Shown here one piece after another: positions 10,778 to 21,884 of a stretch of 64,000 nucleotides of DNA (its first letter is position 1; every line of letters starts with the position of its first letter). This stretch comes from Pelomyxa schiedti (lineage: Eukaryota > Evosea > Pelobiontida > Pelomyxidae), in NCBI GenBank assembly GCA_020536535.1, contig JAHLWZ010000626.1:33970-97969 (forward strand). Direction: 5' to 3'. Under the pieces are notes generated by a model. It searched no databases. It was not told where the DNA came from and was given only the letters and a program-made list of their open reading frames with translations. A program made the translations under genes and the position numbers.

Positions 10778-13341
10778 TTAGGTGTTTTGGTCTGGCTCGC
10801 CCTCTTCCTCAGGTTCACCCTCCTCTTCTTCAATGGGCACATCTTCTTCTTCAATGGGCCCGTCTTCTTCCTCTTCCTCAACAACTTCTTCAACTTCGTC
10901 AGGCTCATTAGTATCTGAATCCTCACATAAAGCCTCCAAAATCTCCACGGCATGCTGCATCGTCGGCCTCTGTGACTTATATTAGATTGGAGGTAATTTC
11001 CCATACTAGGAACATGGTTTGGATCTGCATCTAAACAAGCTGTTATAAGATCCTTCTATAACAGAGTAAAACAACAGAAACAGATAGTCGAACAAACCAG
11101 AGCTTGGGGAGTTTGATCTCCCTTGTTTGGACCATTTGGTATTTGATTTGGAGGAACGGGCTTTTGTCCCCTGATTACAGCATCAAACAGGGCTTTATCA
11201 TTCTTATATTCAGTAAATGCTTGCTGCTCAACCAGAATTTCTTGTAAAACGAGCCCGAAGGCATAGCTAAAACAACACGATAAGAATGGCAAAAAGAGGG
11301 GGAAGCTTACACATCAGATTTCAGTGTAGTGCCACTAACTCCAGAGTTCATTAATTCAGGTGATAAGTAGGTGTCTGGGATAGAGAGGGCATTTTTTTTT
11401 TCAGGCAGGGATTATTATTAGTACTTACGCGTTCCAACTGTTTCGCTTGGTGCAAAAGACAACCCTTGTAATCGCTTTCCAAATCCTAAGTCGCATACCT
11501 TGTTTTGGTTTTTTAAGGTAATCACCAGTAACAATAAATACCTTAACACAGAAATTCCTATCTACAAGGACATTGGCTGGCTTCAAGTCTCTACATAAAG
11601 TTGGAAGGAACCAATGAGAATATGGAGAATAGTACCTATGGATAACGCCGGCATGATAATGTAGCCACGCCAGACCTCTAGCCTATGTATACATATGTGT
11701 TGGAAACAACAGAGAACAATAGAATGGCACGTACGAGTCCAAGGGAGAGCTGGAGCTTAATAGCCATGCTCCAGCCACTATTCCAATGTTGTAGCATAGT
11801 TTCGGGGAGTATCTGGGGCGTATACAGCAACTTGAAGAGGTCAGTTTCTGACCAGTTGAAAATCATCACTTTCTGCAGGTAGTCCAGGCAAACACCTTGA
11901 AGGGGAAAAAAAAGTAAGATAACATAAGTGGCCAGCATTATATACCAACGATTGAGACGATATTTTCTCCTATTGCTCTCCTGTTCTCGGACGTTACGTT
12001 ACCTGTGAAACGAAGGAAGAAAAGAAAGAAACCTTAGCACATTGACTTCGTTGCAAAACATTTCCAATGTTGTTTTCTGGTCCACAACTTTGATTGCTAC
12101 TAGGTTCCCCAGATTTTTGCTGCAGGAAAAACATTAGAACTTGAATAAATACTTTCAACTACCTTGGTATACTGTGCCATACGTACCAGAACCTAATACT
12201 TTTAGCACCGTGATATTCTCCCACGATTCCACCACCAAGCCAAGGGATTCGAAGTAAAGTGAAAGAGGGTCTTGAAGAGGGGGGTGAGGAGGTGCAGAGG
12301 GAAGACGAGGGTCTTGGGGAAGTTGTGTTTCTGCTGGTAGATTGACTTGGAGTGGCCCAGATACAGTAGGAGATCGATTCTCGGCAGCAACAACTGCAAA
12401 GGCTGCCGAGGATGTGGGCGTGAGCTTGGGCGTGGGTATGGGTGTGTCTGTGGTGGCCGGGACTGTGGCTCCGGGAGACGGCGGCGAAGTGGAGGCCGAT
12501 GGGGTTGGCGCGGGTGCTGTGCTCTTCGATGGCTGCTCCACCACAACAACGCGTAGATCAATGTCAGAGTTCAGAATGGCATTACGGGCTCCTTCGAAAG
12601 AGGAAAAAGATATGAAAGTGTGGACTTGCGTGCCGTGCCATGACTGAAAGCGCACATCAAACCTAAGTGTGATTGAGCCGAGATTTCATACCCGGAACTT
12701 GCTTACACAGAATGAGCTCCAAAAAGATCCTTGACGCCACCTTGGCCCAACCCTTCCAGCGACTTCTCACTGGACACCAGTGTGGGGTACTTCCCAGAAC
12801 GACTAACGTCGCAATAGGCTTCAAGAAACGCAGCCTCCTTGCGAGTTGGCTTGTCCATTGGTATCACGAGCGGGCATCGTGGCTGTTGCTGCTGCTGCTG
12901 CCATGTGCGACGAAACTGCTGCTGCTGTTGCCTGCGGGAGCCAAACTGTCGCTGCCAACGTTGATTAGGGGCAAGCGGACGTCCTTGTTGGAGCGCGGCG
13001 GCGCGCGGCGGCGCGTAGGCGCATCTCCGAGGAGCCGTGCTGCAATACAGATAACGGGGACTTGGAGCGTAGTTGTGAGGCAGTGGCCACGTCTGTGGCA
13101 CGAATGGTACCACGGGTGGGCAAAAGCGGGCGTAGGGGTGTTGTTCATATCTCGGTTGGTAGGGAGGTGGAGGTGGAGGTGGAGGAGGAGGAGGATAATT
13201 ATGTTGGTATGGTGGGGCATAGTTGTTGTACTGGTAAAGAGGGCCATGTGGAGGGGCCTGATTGTACTGGTAAGGAGGGCGGTGAATAAATGTTGCATAG
13301 GGCTGACGAGCCGGACCACGACGCCAACCACGCCTCATCAT
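10778..13341 (-). CDS. Serine/threonine-type protein kinase with Tyr/Pro/Gln-rich N-terminus and acidic tail
   Basis: Starts MMRRGWRRG at 13341. The first about 140 residues are disordered, with a Pro run, Tyr-Pro-Gln repeats and Gln runs. A folded segment follows (KEAAFLEAYCDVSRSGKY ... FEGARNAIL), joined by an intron with a GTAAGC donor near 12700. Its end resembles the last helix of an RRM-like fold, but that is weak. After a Pro/Thr-rich linker the kinase begins: LGSGTYGTVYQGS near 12170-12200, VAIKVVD near 12090, HRDLKPANVLVD split by an intron near 11580-11640, and SPELMNSG near 11350. The usual DFG is DLG (VCDLGFGK near 11480), a change found in many active kinases. The C-lobe ends RPTMQHAVEILEAL, followed by about 40 residues dominated by Glu. 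No signal peptide or membrane helix is visible, so it is probably cytosolic. Its substrate is unknown. Confidence 0.82.
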
Positions 13342-13450
13342 TTTGTACAGTCAATATCCTTTTCATTGGTTATACAAAGCTTTTTTTGACATCCGGGGAT
13401 TTTGGTCTCATCATTTCTATGTTAAATTAAGACAAAATTTTTTTCCTCGT

Positions 13451-16400
13451 TTAAACAACAAAGCTCCTGGGTTTACCACAGTTCTGGCAGAATTGTGCCC
13501 TTATGGGTGTCATGGAACCACAGTTTTTGCATACAGTTTCTCCACTGTCAATTTCTTCCTCATAGGGTGATGCGGACAGCCGCAATCGAGTTCTCGCATT
13601 GGGAAGAGACTGTATGTTTGTGTTGAGGGTTGTTAGAACTGGAAATGAGAAAGATATGACTTGTGGCACACTGGTGATTTTTCCAGGGCTGCAGAATTGG
13701 GACCAGAGTTTTCGAAGTTGTGTGCCACAAGGAGAACTGTGAATTCGGATTCAGGTGACAAAGAGTTGGGTTGGTTGGGTGATGTAATAATACCGGAAGA
13801 CTTCCTCTCAAGTTGGCCTGTGCTTTTTTGTACAGCCGCACACAGATTCGTGCGTTCCGAAAAAGAGCTGGATTTTCGGTGCTGAAGCTTCCTGTTGGGA
13901 GGAACTTCCCCGGAAGTGGTCTGGCTCTGTCTCGGGGAAGGAGGGCTGAGAGGTTCTTGTGGTGATGTTTGGGGTGAAATTTGTGGTGATGTTTGTGGCT
14001 TTGTTGTTGGGGAATATACAGCGGCTGGTACAGGGGGTGTTTGTGATGTTGTGATGATGGTTGGTTTGGTTGGAATTCCGGATACCTTTTTGGGGGGTGC
14101 TGATGCTGCTGGCTTAATTACAGTTGATTTCTCTGGGGTGAGTAAGAATGGTGATGGTGAAGGTGATGGTGAAGAGGATGTGGAATTTGAGCGTATGTGC
14201 CCTTTTGGTGTGGGTGTTGGTATTGGTATTGGTTCAGTTTTATCTGTACTGGTTCTGTTTCTACTGGTAGGTGGAGAATCTTGTGGTGGTGCAATGTCAG
14301 GTGGTCCTATTTCTTTAGGAGGTGCAATGTCCGGAAGTTCAGTACCGTCTGAAGGAGCTGTGCATAGGAATGGTGGCGGTATTTCCTTCGGGATTGGTGG
14401 AGGACAAGTTGGAGCGGACGGCAGAGGTGGTGGCCCAATTGGAACAGATGGTGGAGGCGGAGTATTAGGAGGTGTTGAGAGCAAAGGTGGGGGTGTAGAG
14501 GGTGGTGCTGAGAGGAGAGTGCTAGGCGGTGGTGTGTTAGGCGGTGCAGAAAGTGGAGGTAGGGTGATGGGAGCAGCCTGTTGTTTTGTTTGTCTCTTGG
14601 ATTTTGGGCGGCTCTCAGCTATCACGTCGGGTGATATATTGTGGGAAACCATAATTTGGCAGAAGTATGACAACGATATTGAATCTGTGATTTGTTGGAG
14701 AAAATAATCAAAAGAGGGGGATACCAATCCTTCCGTGTGGCACTTGGTGCATCATGTGCAATATCTCAAGCAAAGTCTTGTGTATGAACAAAGGGACTTA
14801 GTTTAAATCCAGAAATAAGTGGAAGAAAAACCTTGGGAGTGTCAAGTCTCTTAAAAATTGCTTGAAGTTCCCTCAAGCCACAAAATCCAATCCCTTTGCA
14901 CATTATGGAATGAAACAGTACAAAAGACGTATTTACCTTCACTGTCAGCTTCTTGAAATAAAGAGATATATCCATTGAGAACTGGTGGTGGGAGATCTCG
15001 TATGTTTGTTGGTAGGAGTAACAGATTTTCTTCCCAAGTTATTTTTGGAGGAACTGGATTAGTTTTTTGGGCCTGGTTACCAACTGAGTAATGGAAATAA
15101 GTCATGCTTCATACCTCATAAGTTGTATTGATTGCGTCATAATTTTTAATAGCATTTTGAATCTATGACATGGTGGGTATCAATTTAAATGTTGGAGCTT
15201 CGAAACCAGTGAAGATGTAATGTAAACAGGTGCTCTCCATTCATCAACCACTGGTCGCATATCTCCTAGGATTGTAACCACTTTTTTGTTGCGTGGTTTG
15301 CTAACAAAAGTCTCAAGGAGTTTTTCCTGTGTGACAAGTAGTTTTGCTGCAGGAACTTCAGCAAGCTTGACTTTGAAAATAGGATGATACTCAGAAAACC
15401 ATTTCTGTGAGGAACGTGAGGGGATTATAACTAAAGTTGGAGGAAGTACTTTGTACTCTAGAAGGTTTGCAACTCCTGTGGACCAGTAAGTGCAATAGAA
15501 CAAACAAATAAATTGTACCTTCTTTTCCGGCAGCTTTTATTGCTGTTGCCATGTTCAAGTGCGCAGTTTTCATGGCCGTTTCAGACTTACATTCTGTAAC
15601 TACTTTTTCCAGTGCAGCTCGGTTGTTTGCCAATATATTGCACAGAGTGGAGAGCCTTTCTTCACCCTCCTCTAGGGTAACACCTGTAACATCGATGGAT
15701 TCTAATGAAGGCCGATGAACTTTAGAATCTGACTCCAGTGGTGAAGAAGATAATGGTGGAGTAACACAGGAAGGAACGTTTTTATGTTGGAGATCACTGT
15801 CTTGCTCCCTTTTTTCTTTTTTAACTTCTTTCAAGATCAATGTCTTAAAAGCTGTAAGTATAAATAGGAGCATTTGACATATACCTTGTTAGATGGTATG
15901 TTGGCAATCGCGTTATTGATTGAAGAGAGCCACATTTGCCGTGTGTGGCTATCCGATGGCTTGAAAAGAAGTTTACAGCCATTTTTATTGCACACAGTGA
16001 AGTCGAGTTCTGATTCTTCTATGATGGGTTAGATCTGTAAATGGGAAGGTAGCGTTGCCATCAACGGAGCAATCTTGCAGCATGAAAGTGGCTATTTCTT
16101 GCCATTTCCCAATCCTTTGTCTGCAGAGAAGCAGAATCAGATCAAACAAATAGGCAGTGTTTCCCTATTTTTTGTTATGAGTGTGGGGTTCTTTGGAAAA
16201 GATCAGCTTCACACTTTGGTTTCTGATTCGGCCTTTATCAGTGAACATTTTATTTTTTCTCCAAGTATCAGGTTAAGTTTTGAGCTAATCAAGTCGTATG
16301 CCTGGGAAAAACAGTGATGATGGTGGGTTGGAGGTAGGATTTGATTGTATTCTTACAGTGTTTGTCCATGTCAAATTGGGCTGAAGAATGCGTAAAACGT

Positions 16401-19400
16401 TTATTGTCTGGTGAGCTTTTGTTGATTCATTGATGTCATCAAGAACTTTTCTTGTTTGCTCGGCAGCAGCAATCAGATTGGTGTAATCAGGGTGATCTAA
16501 TGGACTAAGTGCAAATATTAACTCATCAAAAGCGAACCAGCATCTGTGTGCTTTATCAAGTCATTAAGAAGGAGAGGATATTTGACAATTCTTTGTGCTG
16601 GTTTGATTAAAAAATCGGGTAACTCAAGGAACTTGGTTTGTGGCCTTAATCTCTGTTGAAGAGGTAACGATATTCAGTATATTTGTTTGAAATGACCTCA
16701 ACAAGCCCAATGTATTTGTGGTTTTTCCTCAAGGAGTTCATTATTTCCCCTGCTTTGTCTCGGCTTTGGGCAAATTCAATATAAACTTTCAGAAAAGGTA
16801 TCTTAACACAATCAGAACGGACAAAATGAACGGAAATAAACCCTCAATTTGAAGATTTCTCCGATTTTTTGATCCAAGACAGGGGTTACTTGATACAGTG
16901 TTGGAAAAATCTTGGAAGGAATAAATACTTTTTTGAGCAGTGAAAAGATCTAGCAGTTCTTGGGACAATGCTTGGAATTGTGCAATATCTCTAAAAAGAA
17001 TTCCAGCTGACTAAAAGATTCCCAAGACATATTGGTTGAATAAAGTAATTTAGAATTTGAGAATACTTGAGTGGTCAGAAGGTTCGCTTTAAGTAGCTCA
17101 GGTTGCCAAATCTGAATGGAATTTGGTTTTTCTGTGACAAAAATATCTTCATTTATTCTTGACTTGAAGTTAAGTATTTATTTTGATTTACCTCAAGCAT
17201 AATCTTCAAATCTCGAAGGTAGTCCTCCTCTTTGAGGTGTAAGAAAAGATTGTGAGTCTTTTTTGTCTACCTGTGGAGCATAGTTCTTCTAAAACGGCTT
17301 TGCGGTGATTTAATCGCTTGTTTTGTGCAGCTTTCTAACCAATAGCATGTAAATTCAAACAAAATGTTTTTGCTACATACAGCAGGGTCGACCGGTTCTA
17401 CTGGAGGGGTGGGAGTAGAGTTTGGACTAGGGGAAGGCTGTTCAGGAGGGGGTACAGTGGAATCAGAGGTAGTCTGCGACTCTGAAGTAGTAGCTGGGGT
17501 CTTCTTCAGCAGTGGAGAGATGTGAATAAGAGGTGGCGGTGGTGGTGCTGGAGGGGGTACGGATACTGGTATATCCGAGTCCTAAAAGCCCATGTAAGTA
17601 CCCTTCCGATTTTAATTTTAATGGCACCTTTTTTACTTCTTTACCATCAGAGCCCCAGTGAGGGATTAGCAAGCTAAGCCTATTTTTTTGTTTACGTGCT
17701 TGTTGATCATCGTCCAGGGATGTCCGTGATATTGATCGGCTCATTTCAGGAGATTCGGGTGCATCTGTGGAACTCTTATCAAGATCTGGCACGCCTGGTT
17801 TCCTTTCCACAGAAAGGTCTTCGTTTTTGGATATTTCGCGAACAAGAAGAACCTGGAGAGGCGAAATGAGGTTGAAAGTCATGTTTTTTCCTGCACACTT
17901 TATCTGTTGGGATTTTGGACAGTGCAGCTGACATGATTGTGACCCAGTGTTGGCGGGAGTGGCCATCCTCGAATTTGAATACCACTTTAATGCCACTTTT
18001 AGAAGTAATAGAAAAGGAGTTCTCAAGGTTTTCTGCTCCTGATTCCTGATGAGGTAAAAAATAAAAATCAAGAAACAAACCACTCTCATCCAAGGAACAA
18101 TCTTGTAGCATTAAAGTTGCAATTTCTTGCCATTTGCCCGAACGGTGATGAGTGAGAAGCATGCATATATCAAATAAGTAAACCATATTTCCCTACAACA
18201 ATCAATCAAATTGGTTTTTTTGTTGATATACTTACTCTCTGGTCGTCTTCCTCAGGTGCACTGAGGTTAAATTTGATCTTATCTGACAAGAGCAGAGTTA
18301 GCTTGGAGTTCAACAAGTCATAACCCTGAAAGCGATATCAACAAAAGTGATGCTGTGAAGGGTAGTTTAACCACTGTATTGATCCAGGATATATTTGGTT
18401 GCAAAGCTAAAATAGTGGTTCGTGTTTGATGTGCTTTTGTCGCCTCATTGATATCATCAAGAACTTTTTTCATCTTTTCTGAAGCTTCAACCAAATTGGT
18501 GTAGTCAGGATGGTCTTGAATGCAAAGTGGTGAATTATATCCGAATTTACAGCAAATAATGCAAGAGAAACCTGGAGTTGTATCTTTGATGAGGTCGTTG
18601 AGCAGTAAAGGATACTTAAATATCCTTTGTGCTGGCTTGATAAGAAAGTCAGGTAGGTCGAGATTCCTTGTGAGTGGTCGTGTTTTCTGTGATTGTTGTA
18701 AAAATTCTATGCTGTAAGTGGGAGAAGAGACCTCAACAAGAGTAACATATTTGTGGTTCTTTCGAGCAGTTCCAATTATTTCAGTGGCCTTATCCCTGCT
18801 TTGTGCATACTCACCATAAAGTCGGATATAAGGGATCTGTTTTAGTTTTGTGTCACTGCTAACAGAAAAGGCCGAGCAAAAGTACCATTTTTGAGAAACT
18901 TTGACCAAGTCTTTGATCCAAAACAGGAGTTTCTGTGGTGCTATATTACGCTTTCACTACTGTCAAGAAACATTCAACCTTTTGCTTTTTTAAATGCTTC
19001 AAGAAGCTCAGCTGACAGAAAGCTCAGCTGAGGCAAATTACCAAAAAGAAGTTTCACCTCCTAGATACAGGTTAATTATGAAACATAAGTAAGACCTGCA
19101 CACACAGAAGAGGAGAAAATTCCTGCTTGCACAAGCTTGGGCTGCCAAATCTGAGGGAAAAATGGTACGCGTTTGTATTTTATATTATTTTGTAAACAGG
19201 GTTACCTCAGACATTATCTTTAAGTCCTTGAGGTAGTCTTCTTCTGCATAAAAAGTGAGAAACAATGGGTATGGAGAACAGGAGAACCAGTGGAACACAG
19301 TTCATCCAGCACAGCTTTTCTATGGTTCGCACGTTCATAGGCCTGCTTTTCAGCTTTTAGAAGTAAAGTGATTGCTTTATTTGCTTGCTGAATAAGGGCA

Positions 19401-20226
19401 TTGCTTTCAGTGTTGAAGTTAACTTTAAACGGGTCAAAGTCCTACAAGTTGAATTACACCATTGTGCCACAATAATAGCGGGAATCACCAATAGGAATGA
19501 GAAAAGTAACTGTGTGAGTTCACTCCAAGGTCCTTCAATAAAAGCCCCCATTCTTTCCATGACCACCTTCAACCTCTCATCCTAGAGGGGGGGTTACTGG
19601 TTTTGTATGCCCACCAATACCCAGTGCCAACACACCTTTACATCAACTGCCATTTTGCAGTTTCTACACTGCAAACTAGAACGCAGCGAAATTGCCGGGG
19701 AAAAAAAGTTGGTGTCGCCATCCCCACCCAAAGAAGAAGGTGGCAAAGATGCGGATGACGTTGATGATGCAGTTGCAGTTGACAGCGAACCTGGGTTAAA
19801 CGAGGGCGCGGGCGAAGAGCTCCTTCTCCCAGAGGAAGAAGACGAGGACGGCGAACCGACGCCATCGGCGTTCGCGGAAGCCGCCGCCGCGGCGGCGGTT
19901 ATTGCCTGGAGAAGCGCGGGTACCGACGGCGAGAGCGAGGGCGACGTCGTCGGCGACACCGACGGGGAGACCGGCACGTTGGACGGGGACACCCTGCCAC
20001 CACTGCCGCCACCGCCACCGACACCCACACCGCCTGTAGAACCCGATTGTGGGATTGCATTGGTTGCATTGGTAGTTGTGGCGGCCGATGGGGGAGGAAC
20101 CGTCGTCGAGGGGGCAGGGGGCGGTGGGGGGTGTACTTTGCACGTGCAAAAGGTTGGTTTGGGGCCTCCTATCCCGGTGGTGATTTTGGTTTTGGAACGC
20201 CACGGTTTTTCGGTGACGGTGGTCAT
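13451..20226 (-). CDS. Tandem DH-PH/DH-PH Rho guanine nucleotide exchange factor
   Basis: One large gene, well over 1,500 residues. The N-terminus (20226-19600) is Ser/Pro/Gly/Ala-rich. The first DH domain has RANHRKAVLDELC near 19300, EDYLKDLKIM near 19230 and LPDFLIKPAQRIFKYPLLL near 18610-18660. Its PH domain covers about 18330-17890 (GYDLLNSKLTLLL, GKWQEIATLML). After a Pro-rich linker (17580-17400) a second copy starts: LNHRKAVLEELC near 17290, EEDYLRDLKIML near 17210, PDFLIKPAQRIVKYPLLL near 16570-16625 and GKWQEIATFML near 16080. Joins at 17395, 15895 and 15530 are all in phase, so this is one protein. A further unrecognised folded module (15500-14720), a Pro-rich tail and a terminal CX2C-X10-CX2C zinc ribbon complete it. 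DH-PH units load GTP on Rho/Rac GTPases; two in one chain recalls Trio/Kalirin. Confidence 0.85.
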
Positions 20227-20475
20227 GGTGGGGTTTTTTTTTTTACTGTTGTTCTGTTTGTTGGGGCGCCGTCGTCGACGTTGATGTTGTTTTTCGTTTC
20301 TTCTGGTTTTACTTTGTCGGGCTCTTTCACGGGGTTTGGTTACTGGAAAGAGATTTCCGGTTTGGTGAGATGAAAAACGCGTGTTGTTTTTTCAATGGGT
20401 AAAGGTTGTTTTTAAAACAAAAAGGAAAAAAAAAAGGTAGCGCCGGCCTCACTTAGTTCTTATTGTTGTGGGAGT

Positions 20476-21511
20476 TCAATCCTCGTCTTTGACTGGGTTG
20501 AGTGCTTCAAAGAAAAGGTAGTCAATAAGGAGTGTGGCAGCAATCAGCAACCCACGCTGCCTGCCGGTAGAATGGGGCGGAAACTTCACCTCAAAGTGTG
20601 CTGTGAAGGTTGGTTGTTTTTGGGTTTTGTTAGTAAAAGTTGCTGGCTTTCTTTCTTCTACTTCTTTTGTTCATGAAATGTTTCTTGTATATCTTCCCAA
20701 CATTGTGGCCTTCATGGTAAATAAAGAAAGTGTAACCATAACAACAATCACAACAGTATTTTCCGTGAAGTCTGAACACCTCATTATCACTTTCGTCAAA
20801 TATTACAATGACCGGTACTGTTTTGTGTAAAAATCGGGTGCAAAAAAGCAAGATTACATACCACAGCAACTCCAAACATACTCTGCATGACCAATAAATA
20901 CTTTGGGAGTTGCTGCATTTGCTCCGGTAAAACAGTTGATCGTGTATCGACACGACTTGCAGCATCTACAGCCACATTTGAAAGGCCTGTCAAAACAGAA
21001 TGCCTGCAATGTTTAAATACGAGACTAAGGACATCAGAGTAGGCCATTTAAAATAAGAAACTGGAAGGGAAATACTTCTCTTCCATCTGGTGTTTTCAAA
21101 GAGATTACGAAGGGCCTTGAGTTACAACAACACTGTCTAAAGCAAAATGAAGAGTGTTCCTTAGCAATAAGCAAGGCTTTGAGTGTGTTTAGGGAACAAA
21201 ATTATGAAGCATATTTTTACCGTTATCATGGTCATCATCAATATGGTACTCGTTTTCCATCTCACATCCCAAACAACACTCACAACAACATCCTGATTTG
21301 CTTAAGATTGTGCTCTAACAGCAGACACAACCAAGTGAGGTCAGTGAATCTACGTACCCTTCATTTGCTGTCTAACAACGACGTGTGTAAGATTAGCAAG
21401 GGCATCCACCAGTGGGCCATCAACTACGTGTGGATCTTGCACATTCATCACCATTGGCGCAGGGCCATCTTCGTGTTGGTACAGCAGGGGTCGGTTATCA
21501 GCCTGGTCCAT
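20476..21511 (-). CDS. Phospholipid scramblase family protein
   Basis: Starts at 21511 (MDQADNRPLLYQHEDG). Four or five short exons join in phase to give VVVRQQM, a Cys-rich GCCCECCLGCE segment, NEYHIDDD and RQCCCNSRPF. These are followed by RPFKCGCRCCKSC, IGHAEYVWSC, FRLHGKYCCDCC, GHNVGKIYKK and the C-terminal IAATLLIDYLFFEAL. The same order (RPF-CCCCxCC, YV-W, GPC-CC, VGKISK, LLIDxMFFE) defines animal PLSCR proteins. The final hydrophobic helix near 20500-20550 would anchor it in the membrane. Scramblases move phospholipids between leaflets or act as Ca2+-responsive membrane proteins; no clear Pro-rich N-terminal tail is seen here. The splice site before RPFKCG has two possible solutions. 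The gene is divergent from the ferric reductase gene, sharing a 373-bp upstream region. Confidence 0.85.
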
Positions 21512-21884
21512 TCTCGTTGCTTGATTGACGGTTCACCCGTTAGGAACCAGATTTCCTGGGTGTTACTGAGCGAGGGGATCTGTGACAGTCGGTTAATTCT
21601 AATCTGTTTCTGGCAGAGGAGGTTCCCTTCCGAAGGTACTATCGAGGTGACATGGAGGCCGGGAACAGATGCCAAGATCTTCACATCAAATGTTTTCCTA
21701 TCCGGTAGGTACCTTCCAATCCTTCTTCGTTTTTTCGGAGTCGGGATTTGCGCGAACAACGCCAGAAAGAAAAATAAATTTCCAGCAACACGCTTCTGGT
21801 CTTCCGCTCGGGTTTCCTTCATCTTTTTAAAGACCCTTTTGGCGTCGGCACATCCACAATAAAATAAAAAAGCAAAAGAGCAAG
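21512..21884. promoter_or_regulatory. Divergent intergenic region between scramblase (-) and ferric reductase (+)
   Basis: This 373-bp stretch lies between two start codons. The minus-strand frame that crosses it is open but shows no family signal, and the scramblase is complete without it. It presumably holds both promoters. I see no repeat or box that I can name. Confidence 0.35.

Noticed and set aside
12673-13389. Plus-strand 238-aa Trp/Arg-rich frame
   Set aside because: Antisense to the Pro/Gln-rich head of the kinase at 10778-13341; its composition mirrors the repeats on the coding strand.
13895-14707. Plus-strand 270-aa Gly/Val-rich frame
   Set aside because: Antisense to the Pro-rich tail of the RhoGEF; the Gly runs are complements of Pro codons.
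19607-20284. Plus-strand acidic, Val/Gly-rich frame of 225 aa
   Set aside because: Antisense to the Ser/Pro-rich N-terminus of the RhoGEF, which splices in phase into the DH domain.
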